From positions 1 through 23,732 of the forward strand of contig JAZSMS010000085.1 of the NCBI GenBank assembly GCA_045536015.1: a stretch of DNA of 23,732 nucleotides. The letters run 5' to 3'. Positions 16,672-23,046 of the stretch are shown piece after piece (position 1 is the first letter of the stretch; the number at the start of each line of letters is the position of its first letter). Source of the stretch: JAZSMS01 sp045536015. GTDB lineage: Bacteria; Bacillota; Clostridia; Christensenellales; QALW01. The notes under the pieces were generated by a model that did no database searches, had not been told where the DNA came from, and saw nothing but the letters and a program-made list of their open reading frames with translations. The position numbers and the translations under genes were made by a program.

Positions 16672-18159
16672 TTATGCACCCACGTAATATTTTGCAGGAA
16701 CGGGGTTATATTTAGAAACTGTTATAAGTGATTTTATATCTTCCTGCCCCGGTTGAGACCAGATTTGGTAAACGTTTATCGTGTAGCCCGTGTGCGCCTC
16801 CTGAACGAGCTTTTCCTGACCGGGTAAAAGATTATACTTATTTTCGGTATCAATTATTTTTTCAGGTTCACCTGCAGGAATTTCTTCTATAATTTCGGTT
16901 TCTATCTTAACTGATGCATTGTTCGGCAAGGGCGTACCGTAAATTTCAACGTTTACACCCGTCGAGGTCATATACGTACGCAAAAAGTAAGGTGTCTGAT
17001 TATTATTATAAAGCTTTAAATCGGTATGCGGCCAACTTATTGTTGCATCAAGCCCTTTATCGATATAAACCGAAGGCCACGTGTGCGGTCTGCGCTCGGT
17101 TATAACAATAGGTGCATTTTGACCTGCACGGTTTGCGCCACAAAGCAACGCACAGTAATAGACCGTTGTAGAAACCTGACAAATGCCGCCGCCCATAGTT
17201 TCATCATACAACTGTTGCTCGTTTATATAAACGCCGTTACCAAAGCCTTTTTCGGCAGTTCTCTCGCCTACCCATTGGTTAAACGAAAGCGTTTCGCCCG
17301 GCATCCACGTGCGCTGATTAAAGGCTTCAAGCGCAATAGTTACGTTTTTTCTGCGCGCGGTATTTGCACTTGAAATATACGTTTTATACTTTGCAACAAG
17401 CGTATATTCTTTTTCGATATCCACTCTCTTTATTTTAGGAAGCTGCTTTTCAGGCGAAAGTTGATAATTTATTACCCTTGAATCATCACGGATAAGATCA
17501 CAAATTTCGCTATACGTCTTTTTTAAATTAAGGCTTCTGCCTACAACTTCATCTGTATAAGTATATATTGGTGCTTTATCATAGGTAAACGTTACTGTAG
17601 CATCTTTACGCTTAATATCTATTTCGGACTTAATGCTTTCAAGCAGCGCCATAATGTTGGTAGAATCTGTTATAGCAGTTGCCGAAATGTCTATTTTTTC
17701 GCCCATTGTGAGCTTTTGTAATATTTCGTCGCGCTCGCTTTTTTCACCCTCTCTGCCTATTTTCCAAGCGCGTTCAACCGCATAGTTAATATCAATGGCA
17801 AGTGCAAGTTTATCTGCGCCTATGCGCCACTGTTTGTCTTCAAAGGTTAAAACAATTTCTTCTACTTCTATATTGTTGCTTACGCTTTGCAAAAGAAAAG
17901 CTTTAGCCTCATCTTTTGTCATCTTGCCGATATCATTGCCCGAAACAGTAACTCCGGGAAGAATTTTATCAGAAAAATAAATATCGTTATACTCCTGCTC
18001 AATATTTATTTTTTGAAGCATTCTATCTTGCTTAACCGCCTTAACTATATAAGTAGCACAAAGAATAACAGCAGTTAAAACAATTATACCAAAGCATATA
18101 AAAAGGGTTATTAAGTTGTAATATCCTTTTTCGGAATTAATATCAAATACTTTCTTCAT
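16672..18159 (-). CDS. VanW-domain membrane-anchored protein with peptidoglycan-binding-like and G5-like regions
   Basis: Cell-envelope protein of 495 aa, function unknown. A cytoplasmic N-terminus leads to one membrane helix (about 16-39). A PG_binding_4-like region follows (ILPGVTVSGNDIGKMTKDEAKAFL, then VLTFEDKQWRIGADKLALAID). The VanW domain (about 275-405) has FNQRTWMPGETLSFNQWVG, GGGICQVSTTVYYCALL (about 323) and RRPHTWPSVYIDKGLDATISWPHTDLK. The last 60-70 residues look like a G5-type domain. The start is ATG 18157-18159 with AGGG 5 nt upstream; a TTG at 18172-18174 would overlap the preceding gene and lacks a ribosome binding site. Second gene of a pair with the SH3-domain protein, 7 bp apart. 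VanW sequences occur in some vanB clusters, but here there is no resistance context. No terminator is visible downstream. Confidence 0.9.
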   Translation of the reverse strand: MKKVFDINSEKGYYNLITLFICFGIIVLTAVILCATYIVKAVKQDRMLQKINIEQEYNDIYFSDKILPGVTVSGNDIGKMTKDEAKAFLLQSVSNNIEVEEIVLTFEDKQWRIGADKLALAIDINYAVERAWKIGREGEKSERDEILQKLTMGEKIDISATAITDSTNIMALLESIKSEIDIKRKDATVTFTYDKAPIYTYTDEVVGRSLNLKKTYSEICDLIRDDSRVINYQLSPEKQLPKIKRVDIEKEYTLVAKYKTYISSANTARRKNVTIALEAFNQRTWMPGETLSFNQWVGERTAEKGFGNGVYINEQQLYDETMGGGICQVSTTVYYCALLCGANRAGQNAPIVITERRPHTWPSVYIDKGLDATISWPHTDLKLYNNNQTPYFLRTYMTSTGVNVEIYGTPLPNNASVKIETEIIEEIPAGEPEKIIDTENKYNLLPGQEKLVQEAHTGYTINVYQIWSQPGQEDIKSLITVSKYNPVPAKYYVGA

Positions 18160-18166
18160 TTTATCC

Positions 18167-19009
18167 CTAATCAAATGCTATATAATAACCGCTTACGTAT
18201 CCTTCTACTCCGTCACACGAAACAAGATACCAACCGTCTGTTTCGTCAAGCACTGTAAGTTGCTGACCGCGCTTTAATACCTTTAGTATTTTATACGCTG
18301 TTGCAGGACCCTCGCGAAGATTTACCGTTTGTCCAGAAAGTGCAGTCGTTATCTTTGCACTGCGCGGAATAAATTCCCCTGTTGGATTATCAGGCGTTGG
18401 GGTAGGAATAGGACTTGGCGTTGGCGATGGTGTTTTAAGCGCCTCAATTTCTTCTTCTGTTAAATCATGCGTTTTTACGGGCTTATATTTATAATCGCCT
18501 ACGCGCTGAATTGAATCAATAAGCCATGCACCATCTTCATAAACAAGCTTAACTTTATATTTACTGCTTTGCCACTCTGGGATATTATAAACACCGTACT
18601 TTATAGCATCTTCTTTGCTTATCTGAGCAGTATCAATCTCGCCGTTTATGGCAAAAACGGCTTCTTTGACTATAACGGTCTTTGTCTTTTGCCAAGGCCA
18701 AACAAAAATACGCGAATACTTATTTTTATAGCCGTAGTTTACAATAGAATAAAGGCTGTAATCGTCTTTTAAAACCTGATATTCGTTAGAGCTTAAATAA
18801 TTATATGAAAAGAATCTTGAATTATCGTCAATATCCTTACCAAGCAAAATAACATCAAGGCGTGCTTTAAGCGCATCGTTTAACAAGAAATATATCGTAG
18901 AGGTTTTCATACTTGAAAAAAATGCACCAAAACCTAAAAGCACCACCGCCAATACTATTGCGGTCCACTTTAATATGTAGCTGCTTGCTTTTTTGCCTGT
19001 TCTTTCCAA
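18167..19009 (-). CDS. Membrane-anchored protein with C-terminal bacterial SH3 domain
   Basis: 280-aa protein, likely exported and tethered to the membrane, with a basic N-terminus and one membrane helix (about 12-31). An extracellular region without recognised family (about 35-190) follows, then a Ser/Thr/Pro-rich linker (TPSPTPSPIPTPTP, about 193-207) and a bacterial SH3 domain at the C-terminus. The SH3 domain shows VNLREGPATAYKILKVLKRGQQLTVL and WYLVSCDGVEGYVSGYYI. Such SH3 domains often bind peptidoglycan, so it likely acts at the wall with the downstream VanW protein. It uses a TTG start (19007-19009); AGGAGG lies 10 nt upstream and there is no in-frame alternative between them. First gene of the two-gene unit. 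Confidence 0.88.
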   Translation of the reverse strand: MERTGKKASSYILKWTAIVLAVVLLGFGAFFSSMKTSTIYFLLNDALKARLDVILLGKDIDDNSRFFSYNYLSSNEYQVLKDDYSLYSIVNYGYKNKYSRIFVWPWQKTKTVIVKEAVFAINGEIDTAQISKEDAIKYGVYNIPEWQSSKYKVKLVYEDGAWLIDSIQRVGDYKYKPVKTHDLTEEEIEALKTPSPTPSPIPTPTPDNPTGEFIPRSAKITTALSGQTVNLREGPATAYKILKVLKRGQQLTVLDETDGWYLVSCDGVEGYVSGYYIAFD

Positions 19010-19038
19010 AGTGCATACACCTCCTATTTTTACTCATA

Positions 19039-19067
19039 ATTATAATACCACATTTTTTTTAAAATGT
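19039..19067 (-). promoter_or_regulatory. Probable promoter of SH3/VanW pair
   Basis: Minus strand: a perfect TATAAT (19039-19044) with a poor -35 (ACATTT, 19062-19067) at 17 bp. The -35 region lies within the palindrome 19060-19079, an arrangement typical of a regulated promoter. Confidence 0.5.
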
Positions 19068-19079
19068 ATATACATTTTA
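19060..19079. promoter_or_regulatory. Perfect 20-bp palindrome in divergent promoter region
   Basis: TAAAATGTATATACATTTTA reads identically on both strands. It lies between the divergent SH3/VanW and DUF421/DUF4363 units and covers the -35 region of the former. It contains ATGT and ACAT half-sites, a pattern seen for some PadR and GntR family repressors. No regulator gene is nearby, so the binding protein is unknown. Confidence 0.5.
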
Positions 19080-19134
19080 TAAATTTTAGTATTAAATTTT
19101 AATTAAAAATCAATACTTAATTTGAGGTGATTTT

Positions 19135-19851
19135 TTGTCAAACGTAATTTTAAGAACTTTGCTTTCGTTTTTTGCGCTTTTATTTATGCTACGGCTTATG
19201 GGAAAGCGACAAATCGGTCAGCTTCAGCCTTATGAATTTTCGTTAACGCTTATAGCCGCCGACCTTATTGCCTCCCCCATTTCCGACGTAAATACACCGC
19301 TTTTATGGGGAATTATGCCTATTTACGTTTTACTTTTAATTGGACTTGTTCTCTCGTTTATTTCGCTTAAATCCAACGTTGGCAGAAAGGTTATTTGCGG
19401 AAGTCCTCGCGTTTTAATTGACAACGGTGTTATTTTAGAAGAATCACTTCACGCGGTGCGCTACACACTTTCAGATTTACTTGAGCAACTCCGTGCAAAG
19501 GATATTTTTGATGTTTCCTGCGTGCATTACGCCATACTTGAAACTAACGGACAAATAAGTGTAATTTTAAAAGAAAATTCACGCCCGACTGAGCTTGAAG
19601 ATGTTTGTCCTCCCGATAAATTACCGCAGCAATCACAACCCGCAACCGTGCTTATAATGGACGGAAAAATTTTAAAAAACAACCTTGATGTTGTAGGTGT
19701 TACTACAAAGCAATTGTTAAAATGGATAAAGCACTTTGGCTTTAAAAGCGAAAAGGAAATTTTTCTGCTTACGTTTGATAAATCAAAGGTCTATGTTCAT
19801 TCACACGGAAATCAACCTGTTATAAAGGAGTTAAAATGCGAAACAACATAA
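19135..19851 (+). CDS. DUF421 (YetF-like) membrane protein
   Basis: 238-aa membrane protein of the DUF421 family (B. subtilis YetF, YkjA, YdfS and relatives); the biochemical role is not established here. Three N-terminal membrane helices include the family signature LRLMGKRQIGQLQPYEFSLTLIAADLIASPI. A cytoplasmic domain of about 150 residues follows, with GSPRVLIDNGVILEESLHAVRYTLSDLLEQLRAKDIFDVSCVHYAILETNGQISVI. The start is TTG 19135-19137 with GAGGTGA just upstream; no ATG fits. It overlaps the next gene by 16 bases. No convincing promoter was found apart from the A/T-rich divergent region at 19080-19123. Confidence 0.93.
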   Translation: MSNVILRTLLSFFALLFMLRLMGKRQIGQLQPYEFSLTLIAADLIASPISDVNTPLLWGIMPIYVLLLIGLVLSFISLKSNVGRKVICGSPRVLIDNGVILEESLHAVRYTLSDLLEQLRAKDIFDVSCVHYAILETNGQISVILKENSRPTELEDVCPPDKLPQQSQPATVLIMDGKILKNNLDVVGVTTKQLLKWIKHFGFKSEKEIFLLTFDKSKVYVHSHGNQPVIKELKCETT

Positions 19852-20183
19852 TTATTATTTCGCTTATTGTTATTCTTGTTTCTACCTGCGTGTTTTTTGA
19901 AATTTATATAAGTAAGCTTACGAACGAATTTGAGGCAAAAATTGAAGCGTGCCACACATCAGATGAAATTCGTGCTGTAACGGATGAGTGGAATGAGCGT
20001 TCAAGGATTTTGGAGCTTATGATAAATCACGAGGAAATTACACCGCTGATTGAAAACTTATGGGCAATGCAAGTAGAAATTGATATTGATTCCGACGATT
20101 TTGAGCGTTTAAAAAAGCTTGCAATAGAATCACTTAAGCATATTTTTGAAAAAAACAGACTTTCACTTGATAATATTTTTTAA
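19836..20183 (+). CDS. DUF4363 family small membrane-anchored protein
   Basis: 115-aa protein with one N-terminal membrane helix (about residues 4-24) and a helical charged remainder, matching the DUF4363 family that regularly follows DUF421 genes in clostridia. It starts at ATG 19836 inside the end of the DUF421 gene with AAGGAG 5 nt upstream, so both are made from one message. No catalytic motifs are visible, and it probably acts as partner of the DUF421 protein. The family call rests on the neighbour and overall architecture. Confidence 0.75.
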   Translation: MRNNIIIISLIVILVSTCVFFEIYISKLTNEFEAKIEACHTSDEIRAVTDEWNERSRILELMINHEEITPLIENLWAMQVEIDIDSDDFERLKKLAIESLKHIFEKNRLSLDNIF

Positions 20184-20200
20184 ATATAATTGATTATATT
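20183..20200 (+). terminator. Weak A/T-only hairpin after DUF4363
   Basis: AATATAAT and ATTATATT (8-bp perfect arms, 2-nt loop) are followed by TTTTATT at the DUF4363 stop. Pure A/T stems make poor terminators, so leakage into the next gene is likely. The 3' arm overlaps the next promoter's -35. Confidence 0.3.
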
Positions 20201-20217
20201 TTTTATTGTGATATAAT
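20190..20217 (+). promoter_or_regulatory. Promoter of the acetyltransferase gene
   Basis: TTGATT (20190-20195), 16 bp, TATAAT (20212-20217), 29 bp before the ATG. Confidence 0.6.
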
Positions 20218-20246
20218 TAAAAAAAGCAATAAAGGGGATCAATTTT

Positions 20247-20861
20247 ATGGAAAAAGGAAAAATGCTTGCAGGCAAAATTTATGACCCTTCCGATAAAGAG
20301 CTTGCCTTGCTTCGTACAAAGGCACATAAGCTTTCAAAGCAATACAATGATACGTTTGAGGACGAAGAGAAAAAGCGCGAGATAATTCTTAACCAACTTT
20401 TAGGCTCAAAATATCAAGGGCTTTATCTTCAGGGGCCAATTCAGTTTGACTACGGTATTTTCACATCATTTGGCACAAATTGTTATGCTAATTTTAACTT
20501 TACCGTGCTTGATTGAGCACCTGTTAAAATTGGAAATGACGTTTTCTTTGGTCCTAACTGCTCACTTGTTACGCCTGTTCACCCCTTGCTTAACTCCGAG
20601 CGCAAAATGCGTTTTAGAGCCGACGGCTCTGCCTATGATCTTGAATACGCAAAACCCATAAAAATTGGAGACGGCTGTTGGCTTGCTACCGGCGTTACCG
20701 TTTGCGGCGGTGTTACCATAGGCAAAAATAGCGTTATCGGTGCTGGAAGCATTGTAACTAAGGATATTCCCTCCGGCGTTTTTGCCGCAGGAAATCCCTG
20801 CAGAGTTATCAGAGAAATAACCGAGGCAGACAGCATTAACTTAAAAAAAGAACTGTTTTAA
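20247..20861 (+). pseudogene. Maltose/galactoside O-acetyltransferase with in-frame TGA
   Basis: Left-handed beta-helix acetyltransferase of the Maa/LacA/NodL type, which moves acetyl from acetyl-CoA to sugars. Full frame: 204 codons, normal for the family. It begins at ATG 20247 with AAAGGGGA upstream and the expected N-terminal cap (MLAGKIYDPSDKELALLRTKAHKL), then FGTNCYANFNFTVLD. At 20514-20516 there is a TGA, after which the same frame goes on seamlessly: PVKIGNDVFFGPNCSLVTPVHPLL (with the likely catalytic His at 20580-20582), the hexapeptide repeats, and AAGNPCRVIREIT. No frameshift or other damage is visible. UGA stops other genes here, so this is read as a nonsense mutation (very recent decay) or a sequencing error. 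A one-base change from TGC/TGT (Cys) or TGG would give TGA. Reinitiation at ATG 20586 would lose the catalytic His. Confidence 0.8.
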
Positions 20862-20867
20862 AACAGG

Positions 20868-20896
20868 TTGACAAAAAAGCATATTTATAATATACT
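20868..20896 (+). promoter_or_regulatory. Promoter of tRNA-Ser
   Basis: TTGACA (20868-20873), 17 bp, TATACT (20891-20896), 11 bp before the tRNA. The -35 is consensus. It sits just after the 14-bp palindrome CTGTTTTAAAACAG (20853-20866) that spans the acetyltransferase stop codon. Confidence 0.85.
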
Positions 20897-20907
20897 TTTT
20901 TGTGCTT

Positions 20908-20999
20908 GGAGAGATGGCTGAGCTGGTCGAAGGCGCACGATTGGAAATCGTGTAATGGCTAATACCCATTCAGGGGTTCGAATCCCCTTCTCTCCGCCA
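20908..20999 (+). tRNA. tRNA-Ser (anticodon GGA)
   Basis: Acceptor arms GGAGAGA (20908-20914) and TCTCTCC (20989-20995) pair, with discriminator G and an encoded CCA (20997-20999). The anticodon stem-loop CGATTGGAAATCG gives anticodon GGA, reading UCC/UCU serine codons. A long variable arm (TAATGGCTAATACCCATTC) is typical of serine tRNAs, and GGTTCGAATCC forms the T arm. It marks the boundary after which codon use and gene content change, and serine tRNAs are common integration sites. No second copy of its 3' end was seen in the window. Confidence 0.97.
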
Positions 21000-21003
21000 A
21001 AAC

Positions 21004-21039
21004 AGTCCCAAGAATTGATACAATTCTTGGGACTATTTT
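21004..21039 (+). terminator. Terminator after tRNA-Ser
   Basis: The arms AGTCCCAAGAATTG (21004-21017) and CAATTCTTGGGACT (21021-21034), a perfect 14-bp stem with an ATA loop, are followed by ATTTTA. The T tract is short but the stem is very stable. Confidence 0.8.
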
Positions 21040-21073
21040 ACTAAATACACAATTAGTAGAATGGAGGGAAATT

Positions 21074-22135
21074 TTGAATAACGCAATCTATTATGAGGGG
21101 GCATATTATCTTGTACCCGCAGAATTTGATGATTACGAAATGTTTATCCAGGATCTGCATGAACAAACATTACCTGCGAAATATAGCATGATTGAACTTC
21201 GGGAAGACCACAAAGCACGCAATTTCTCAGTGATAAAAGGTCGCAGTATGGCTCCGTATTTTCTTTCCGGCTACCACGACGAGCCCAATATGGTTACGAT
21301 TGAAAACCGCGAGAATGTGTACCCGGTTCACGTTGAAGTAATGGACCAAACCGAATACAATGCACATTTGCGTGAAGTGATCAATCGGGTGTGTCCAGGT
21401 TGTCTGCGGTTCAAGCCCCTTTCTAATCGGGTACAAAGTCTGAACGGTCATTTTGAGGAAATGACCCTTGACGGCGTTTGCGTATTCCGCCAGGAATCCA
21501 AGCCTGCGCCGCGGAGCTTCCATGACCATTTATTCTCATTTGGTGGCTTCTTTTTGCGATTTGACTACGCTTCCCAAAACGCACAGGAAATGCATGACAA
21601 TATCAAGCAATGGTTCTATGCCCGCTACGCAGATGCACAGCTGGAAGAACACAATGGCCACAAAACATTAACTTTGCGCTGCAAAAAGAACGAACTGCTT
21701 ACACCTATTTTAACAGAGGCAGTTTCCCGATACATAGCGAAAGTATCGAAAGGCACTTACCACATTCGCTTAGCGGAAGATTTCAGCTGCTCGGAAAACC
21801 TTTTGACCGAAATGCTTCTGGAAGAGAATTCCGAGACATTCCGAAAAGAATGTAAAAAGTATGGTGTCTCACTTGCCGTTCTGGAATACGATGAACACGC
21901 TTCAGAAAAGGTACGGCACTCGCTGAAAGAGTTAGTCAATCACTTCTGGGTTTTTCCACTCTTGCAATCAAGTGGAAAAGACTATTATCTGGTTGCGGAT
22001 ACCTCCTATGTTTTGAAGGAGCTTCGTTATCGCTCCCCACTGTTACAGGCACACCACGCAAGCGTCAGCATTTTTGACCAATACAGAAATTCCAGCTATC
22101 AGATTTCGTTTGATATGAAACAAACCCAACTCTAA
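21074..22135 (+). CDS. Protein of unknown function, 353 aa
   Basis: I do not recognise this protein. It appears soluble: no signal peptide or membrane helix, mixed alpha/beta composition, and a central FGGFFLRFDYASQNAQEMHDN segment. One CxxC-like CPGC occurs at about residues 107-110 without a partner pair. It starts at TTG 21074-21076 with GGAGGG 5 nt upstream; no ATG fits better. Codon use differs from genes to the left, with more CTG leucine and C/G-ending codons, suggesting a separate origin. It lies just after the tRNA-Ser terminator with no clear promoter of its own, and is followed by a repeat-type hairpin terminator and the GTGAAG hairpin array. The open frame spans 1 kb with a good ribosome binding site, so it is very likely a real gene. 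Context suggests accessory, possibly mobile, DNA. Confidence 0.8.
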   Translation: MNNAIYYEGAYYLVPAEFDDYEMFIQDLHEQTLPAKYSMIELREDHKARNFSVIKGRSMAPYFLSGYHDEPNMVTIENRENVYPVHVEVMDQTEYNAHLREVINRVCPGCLRFKPLSNRVQSLNGHFEEMTLDGVCVFRQESKPAPRSFHDHLFSFGGFFLRFDYASQNAQEMHDNIKQWFYARYADAQLEEHNGHKTLTLRCKKNELLTPILTEAVSRYIAKVSKGTYHIRLAEDFSCSENLLTEMLLEENSETFRKECKKYGVSLAVLEYDEHASEKVRHSLKELVNHFWVFPLLQSSGKDYYLVADTSYVLKELRYRSPLLQAHHASVSIFDQYRNSSYQISFDMKQTQL

Positions 22136-22138
22136 ATA

Positions 22139-22193
22139 TGCACCCAACCTGCAAACTGGGTCTTTTGTATCAATTGTTAAGCACAATGCCAAC
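22139..22193 (+). repeat. Degenerate 3'-module segment before hairpin A1
   Basis: Non-coding 55 bp. It contains ACCCA...TGGGT arms followed by CTTTT (a weak terminator for the 353-aa gene). The stretch CTTTTGTATCAATTG at 22162-22176 loosely resembles CCTTTTGTTCTCAATT in the GACACC repeats further right. It may be a worn copy of that module. Confidence 0.3.
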
Positions 22194-22233
22194 AAAAAAC
22201 GCACTTTTGTCTTGTGACAAAGGTGCCTTTTTT
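22194..22233 (+). terminator. Repeat-family terminator hairpin, copy A1
   Basis: GCACTTTTGTC (22201-22211) and GACAAAGGTGC (22216-22226) form a stem with one G-U pair and a TTGT loop. It is flanked by AAAAAAC and CTTTTTT. The same stem recurs at 22888-22929 and 23685-23727 with loop ACCA, so it is a repeated element as well as a terminator. Confidence 0.85.
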
Positions 22234-22239
22234 GAACTA

Positions 22240-22429
22240 AGTGTTCCGCTTGCGCGGAACGTGAAGTATGCTTCGCAAGTGAAGCGCACTTCGCGCGTGA
22301 AGTGTGCCTTCGGCACGATATGCGGAACACTTAACTTCACTGCTCCGAAGGAGCAACTTCACTATGCCGCAGGGCATAACTTCACTGCGGCTTGCCGCAA
22401 CTTCACTTTTTATATACAAGGCTCACGCC
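22240..22429. repeat. Array of short hairpins spaced by GTGAAG / CTTCAC
   Basis: Non-coding 190 bp. GTGAAG occurs at 22261, 22279 and 22297 (period exactly 18), each followed by a small unique hairpin such as TGCTTCGCA, GCGCACTTCGCGC and GTGCCTTCGGCAC. Its complement CTTCAC occurs at 22335, 22357, 22380 and 22401 (period 21-23), with hairpins GCTCCGAAGGAGC, TATGCCGCAGGGCATA and TGCGGCTTGCCGCA between. AGTGTTCCGC (22240-22249) is exactly complementary to GCGGAACACT (22322-22331), enclosing the left half. The last hairpin, CAAGGC/GCCTTG (22418-22433), runs into the next promoter. The whole is a large imperfect palindrome made of sub-hairpins. Open frames across it are by-products. Confidence 0.85.
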
Positions 22430-22458
22430 TTGATTTTTAGACGAAAGTGTAGTATAAT
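22430..22458 (+). promoter_or_regulatory. Cassette promoter P1
   Basis: TTGATT (22430-22435), 17 bp, TATAAT (22453-22458). The spacer includes CGAAAGTGTAG, nearly the same as in promoter P2 (22989-23017). The -35 overlaps the 3' arm of the CAAGGC/GCCTTG hairpin. Confidence 0.8.
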
Positions 22459-22498
22459 GGCATTTAGAGAGTAAAATTTATTTATTAGGAGAGACAAC

Positions 22499-22798
22499 GT
22501 GTTTGAAATAAAAGCCACAGCAATAGAATTGTTGGATAATTCCACTTACCCTGAAATTGTTTTGATAGAGTTTTTTGATTATTATGGTTGTAGGCACAGA
22601 TTTGTAGAAAAATGGCCAGTGGTATCAGCACATAAATTTGACAGTTCATTTCCCAAGGATTGCGGTATTGCTTGTGTTGTAACGGAAGAGAAAGAAATGT
22701 CATTTATCGTAGATACTTCAAAACCGTGGGACATTGAATCTGAAGAGGGGCTTACTGTTTTTGAAATAAACAAAAACTTGTTGTTAACAAGCAATTGA
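22499..22798 (+). CDS. Small protein of unknown function, 99 aa (cassette gene 1)
   Basis: I cannot name this family. The 99-aa product looks like a compact, acidic, mainly beta soluble protein without signal or membrane segments. It has an aromatic patch (FFDYYGCRHRFVEKWPVV) and a C-terminal SKPWDIESEEGLTVFEI motif. The start is GTG 22499-22501 with AGGAG (22487-22491) 7 nt upstream; an ATG start would lose part of the first strand. It has its own promoter P1 and is followed after 31 bp by the shared GACACC/hairpin module. Size and setting resemble orphan immunity-type or regulatory genes carried on mobile arrays, but there is no direct evidence of function. Confidence 0.75.
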   Translation: MFEIKATAIELLDNSTYPEIVLIEFFDYYGCRHRFVEKWPVVSAHKFDSSFPKDCGIACVVTEEKEMSFIVDTSKPWDIESEEGLTVFEINKNLLLTSN

Positions 22799-22829
22799 TC
22801 GATTTTATATCCGTAATGGGCAACAACCA

Positions 22830-22885
22830 GACACCTTTTGTTCTCAATTACCCTTGTTTAGACACCTTTTATCACGTTTAAAGCA
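22830..22885 (+). repeat. GACACCTTTT double repeat, copy B2
   Basis: GACACCTTTT occurs at 22830-22839 and again at 22861-22870, 31 bp apart, with CAATTACC between and ATCACGTTTAA after. The block matches 23628-23683 at about 90 percent over 56 bases. It begins 31 bp after the stop codon of cassette gene 1. Confidence 0.85.
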
Positions 22886-22887
22886 AC

Positions 22888-22929
22888 AAAAAACACACTT
22901 TTGTCTACCAAGACAAAAGTGCGTTTTTT
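22888..22929 (+). terminator. Repeat-family terminator hairpin, copy A2
   Basis: The arms CACTTTTGTCT and AGACAAAAGTG with loop ACCA (22907-22910), extended by A6/T6 to about 19 bp, end in TTTTTT. It serves as terminator of cassette gene 1. The following GAATG is shared with copy A3. Confidence 0.9.
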
Positions 22930-22988
22930 GAATGATGTTTGCCTGCGGCAAATGATGCAGGGCGTTGTCCTATGATAACGGCTACGCC
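22930..22988. repeat. Second, shorter hairpin array (ATGATG-spaced)
   Basis: ATGATG at 22931 and 22952 flanks the hairpin TTTGCCTGCGGCAAA. After a weaker AGG...CCT element comes ATGAT (22972), then GGC-TAC-GCC, whose 3' arm continues into promoter P2. The layout is the same as the 22240-22429 array (constant short spacer, varied small stems, last stem joined to a -35), but the spacer word is different. Confidence 0.7.
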
Positions 22989-23017
22989 TTGATTTGTTTG
23001 CGAAAGTGTGGTATAAT
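22989..23017 (+). promoter_or_regulatory. Cassette promoter P2
   Basis: TTGATT (22989-22994), 17 bp, TATAAT (23012-23017), with CGAAAGTGTGG in the spacer. It is nearly identical to P1 although the genes behind them are unrelated. Confidence 0.85.
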
Positions 23018-23046
23018 AAGACAAATCAACGAAGGAGGATAGGACT

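Noticed and set aside
20517..20560. SECIS element for selenocysteine at the acetyltransferase TGA
   Set aside because: Only a weak GGAAA/TTTTC stem with a TGACG loop could be drawn; it lacks the stem length and loop expected of bacterial SECIS elements, and this enzyme family is not known to contain selenocysteine.
22261..22406. CRISPR array
   Set aside because: The constant unit is only 6 bp, intervals are 12-17 bp and self-complementary, and orientation flips in the middle; no cas genes are present.
22043..22440. Short frames on both strands across the GTGAAG hairpin array (95-100 codons)
   Set aside because: They run through inverted repeats and a terminator, have no ribosome binding sites, and their amino acid strings only mirror the repeats.
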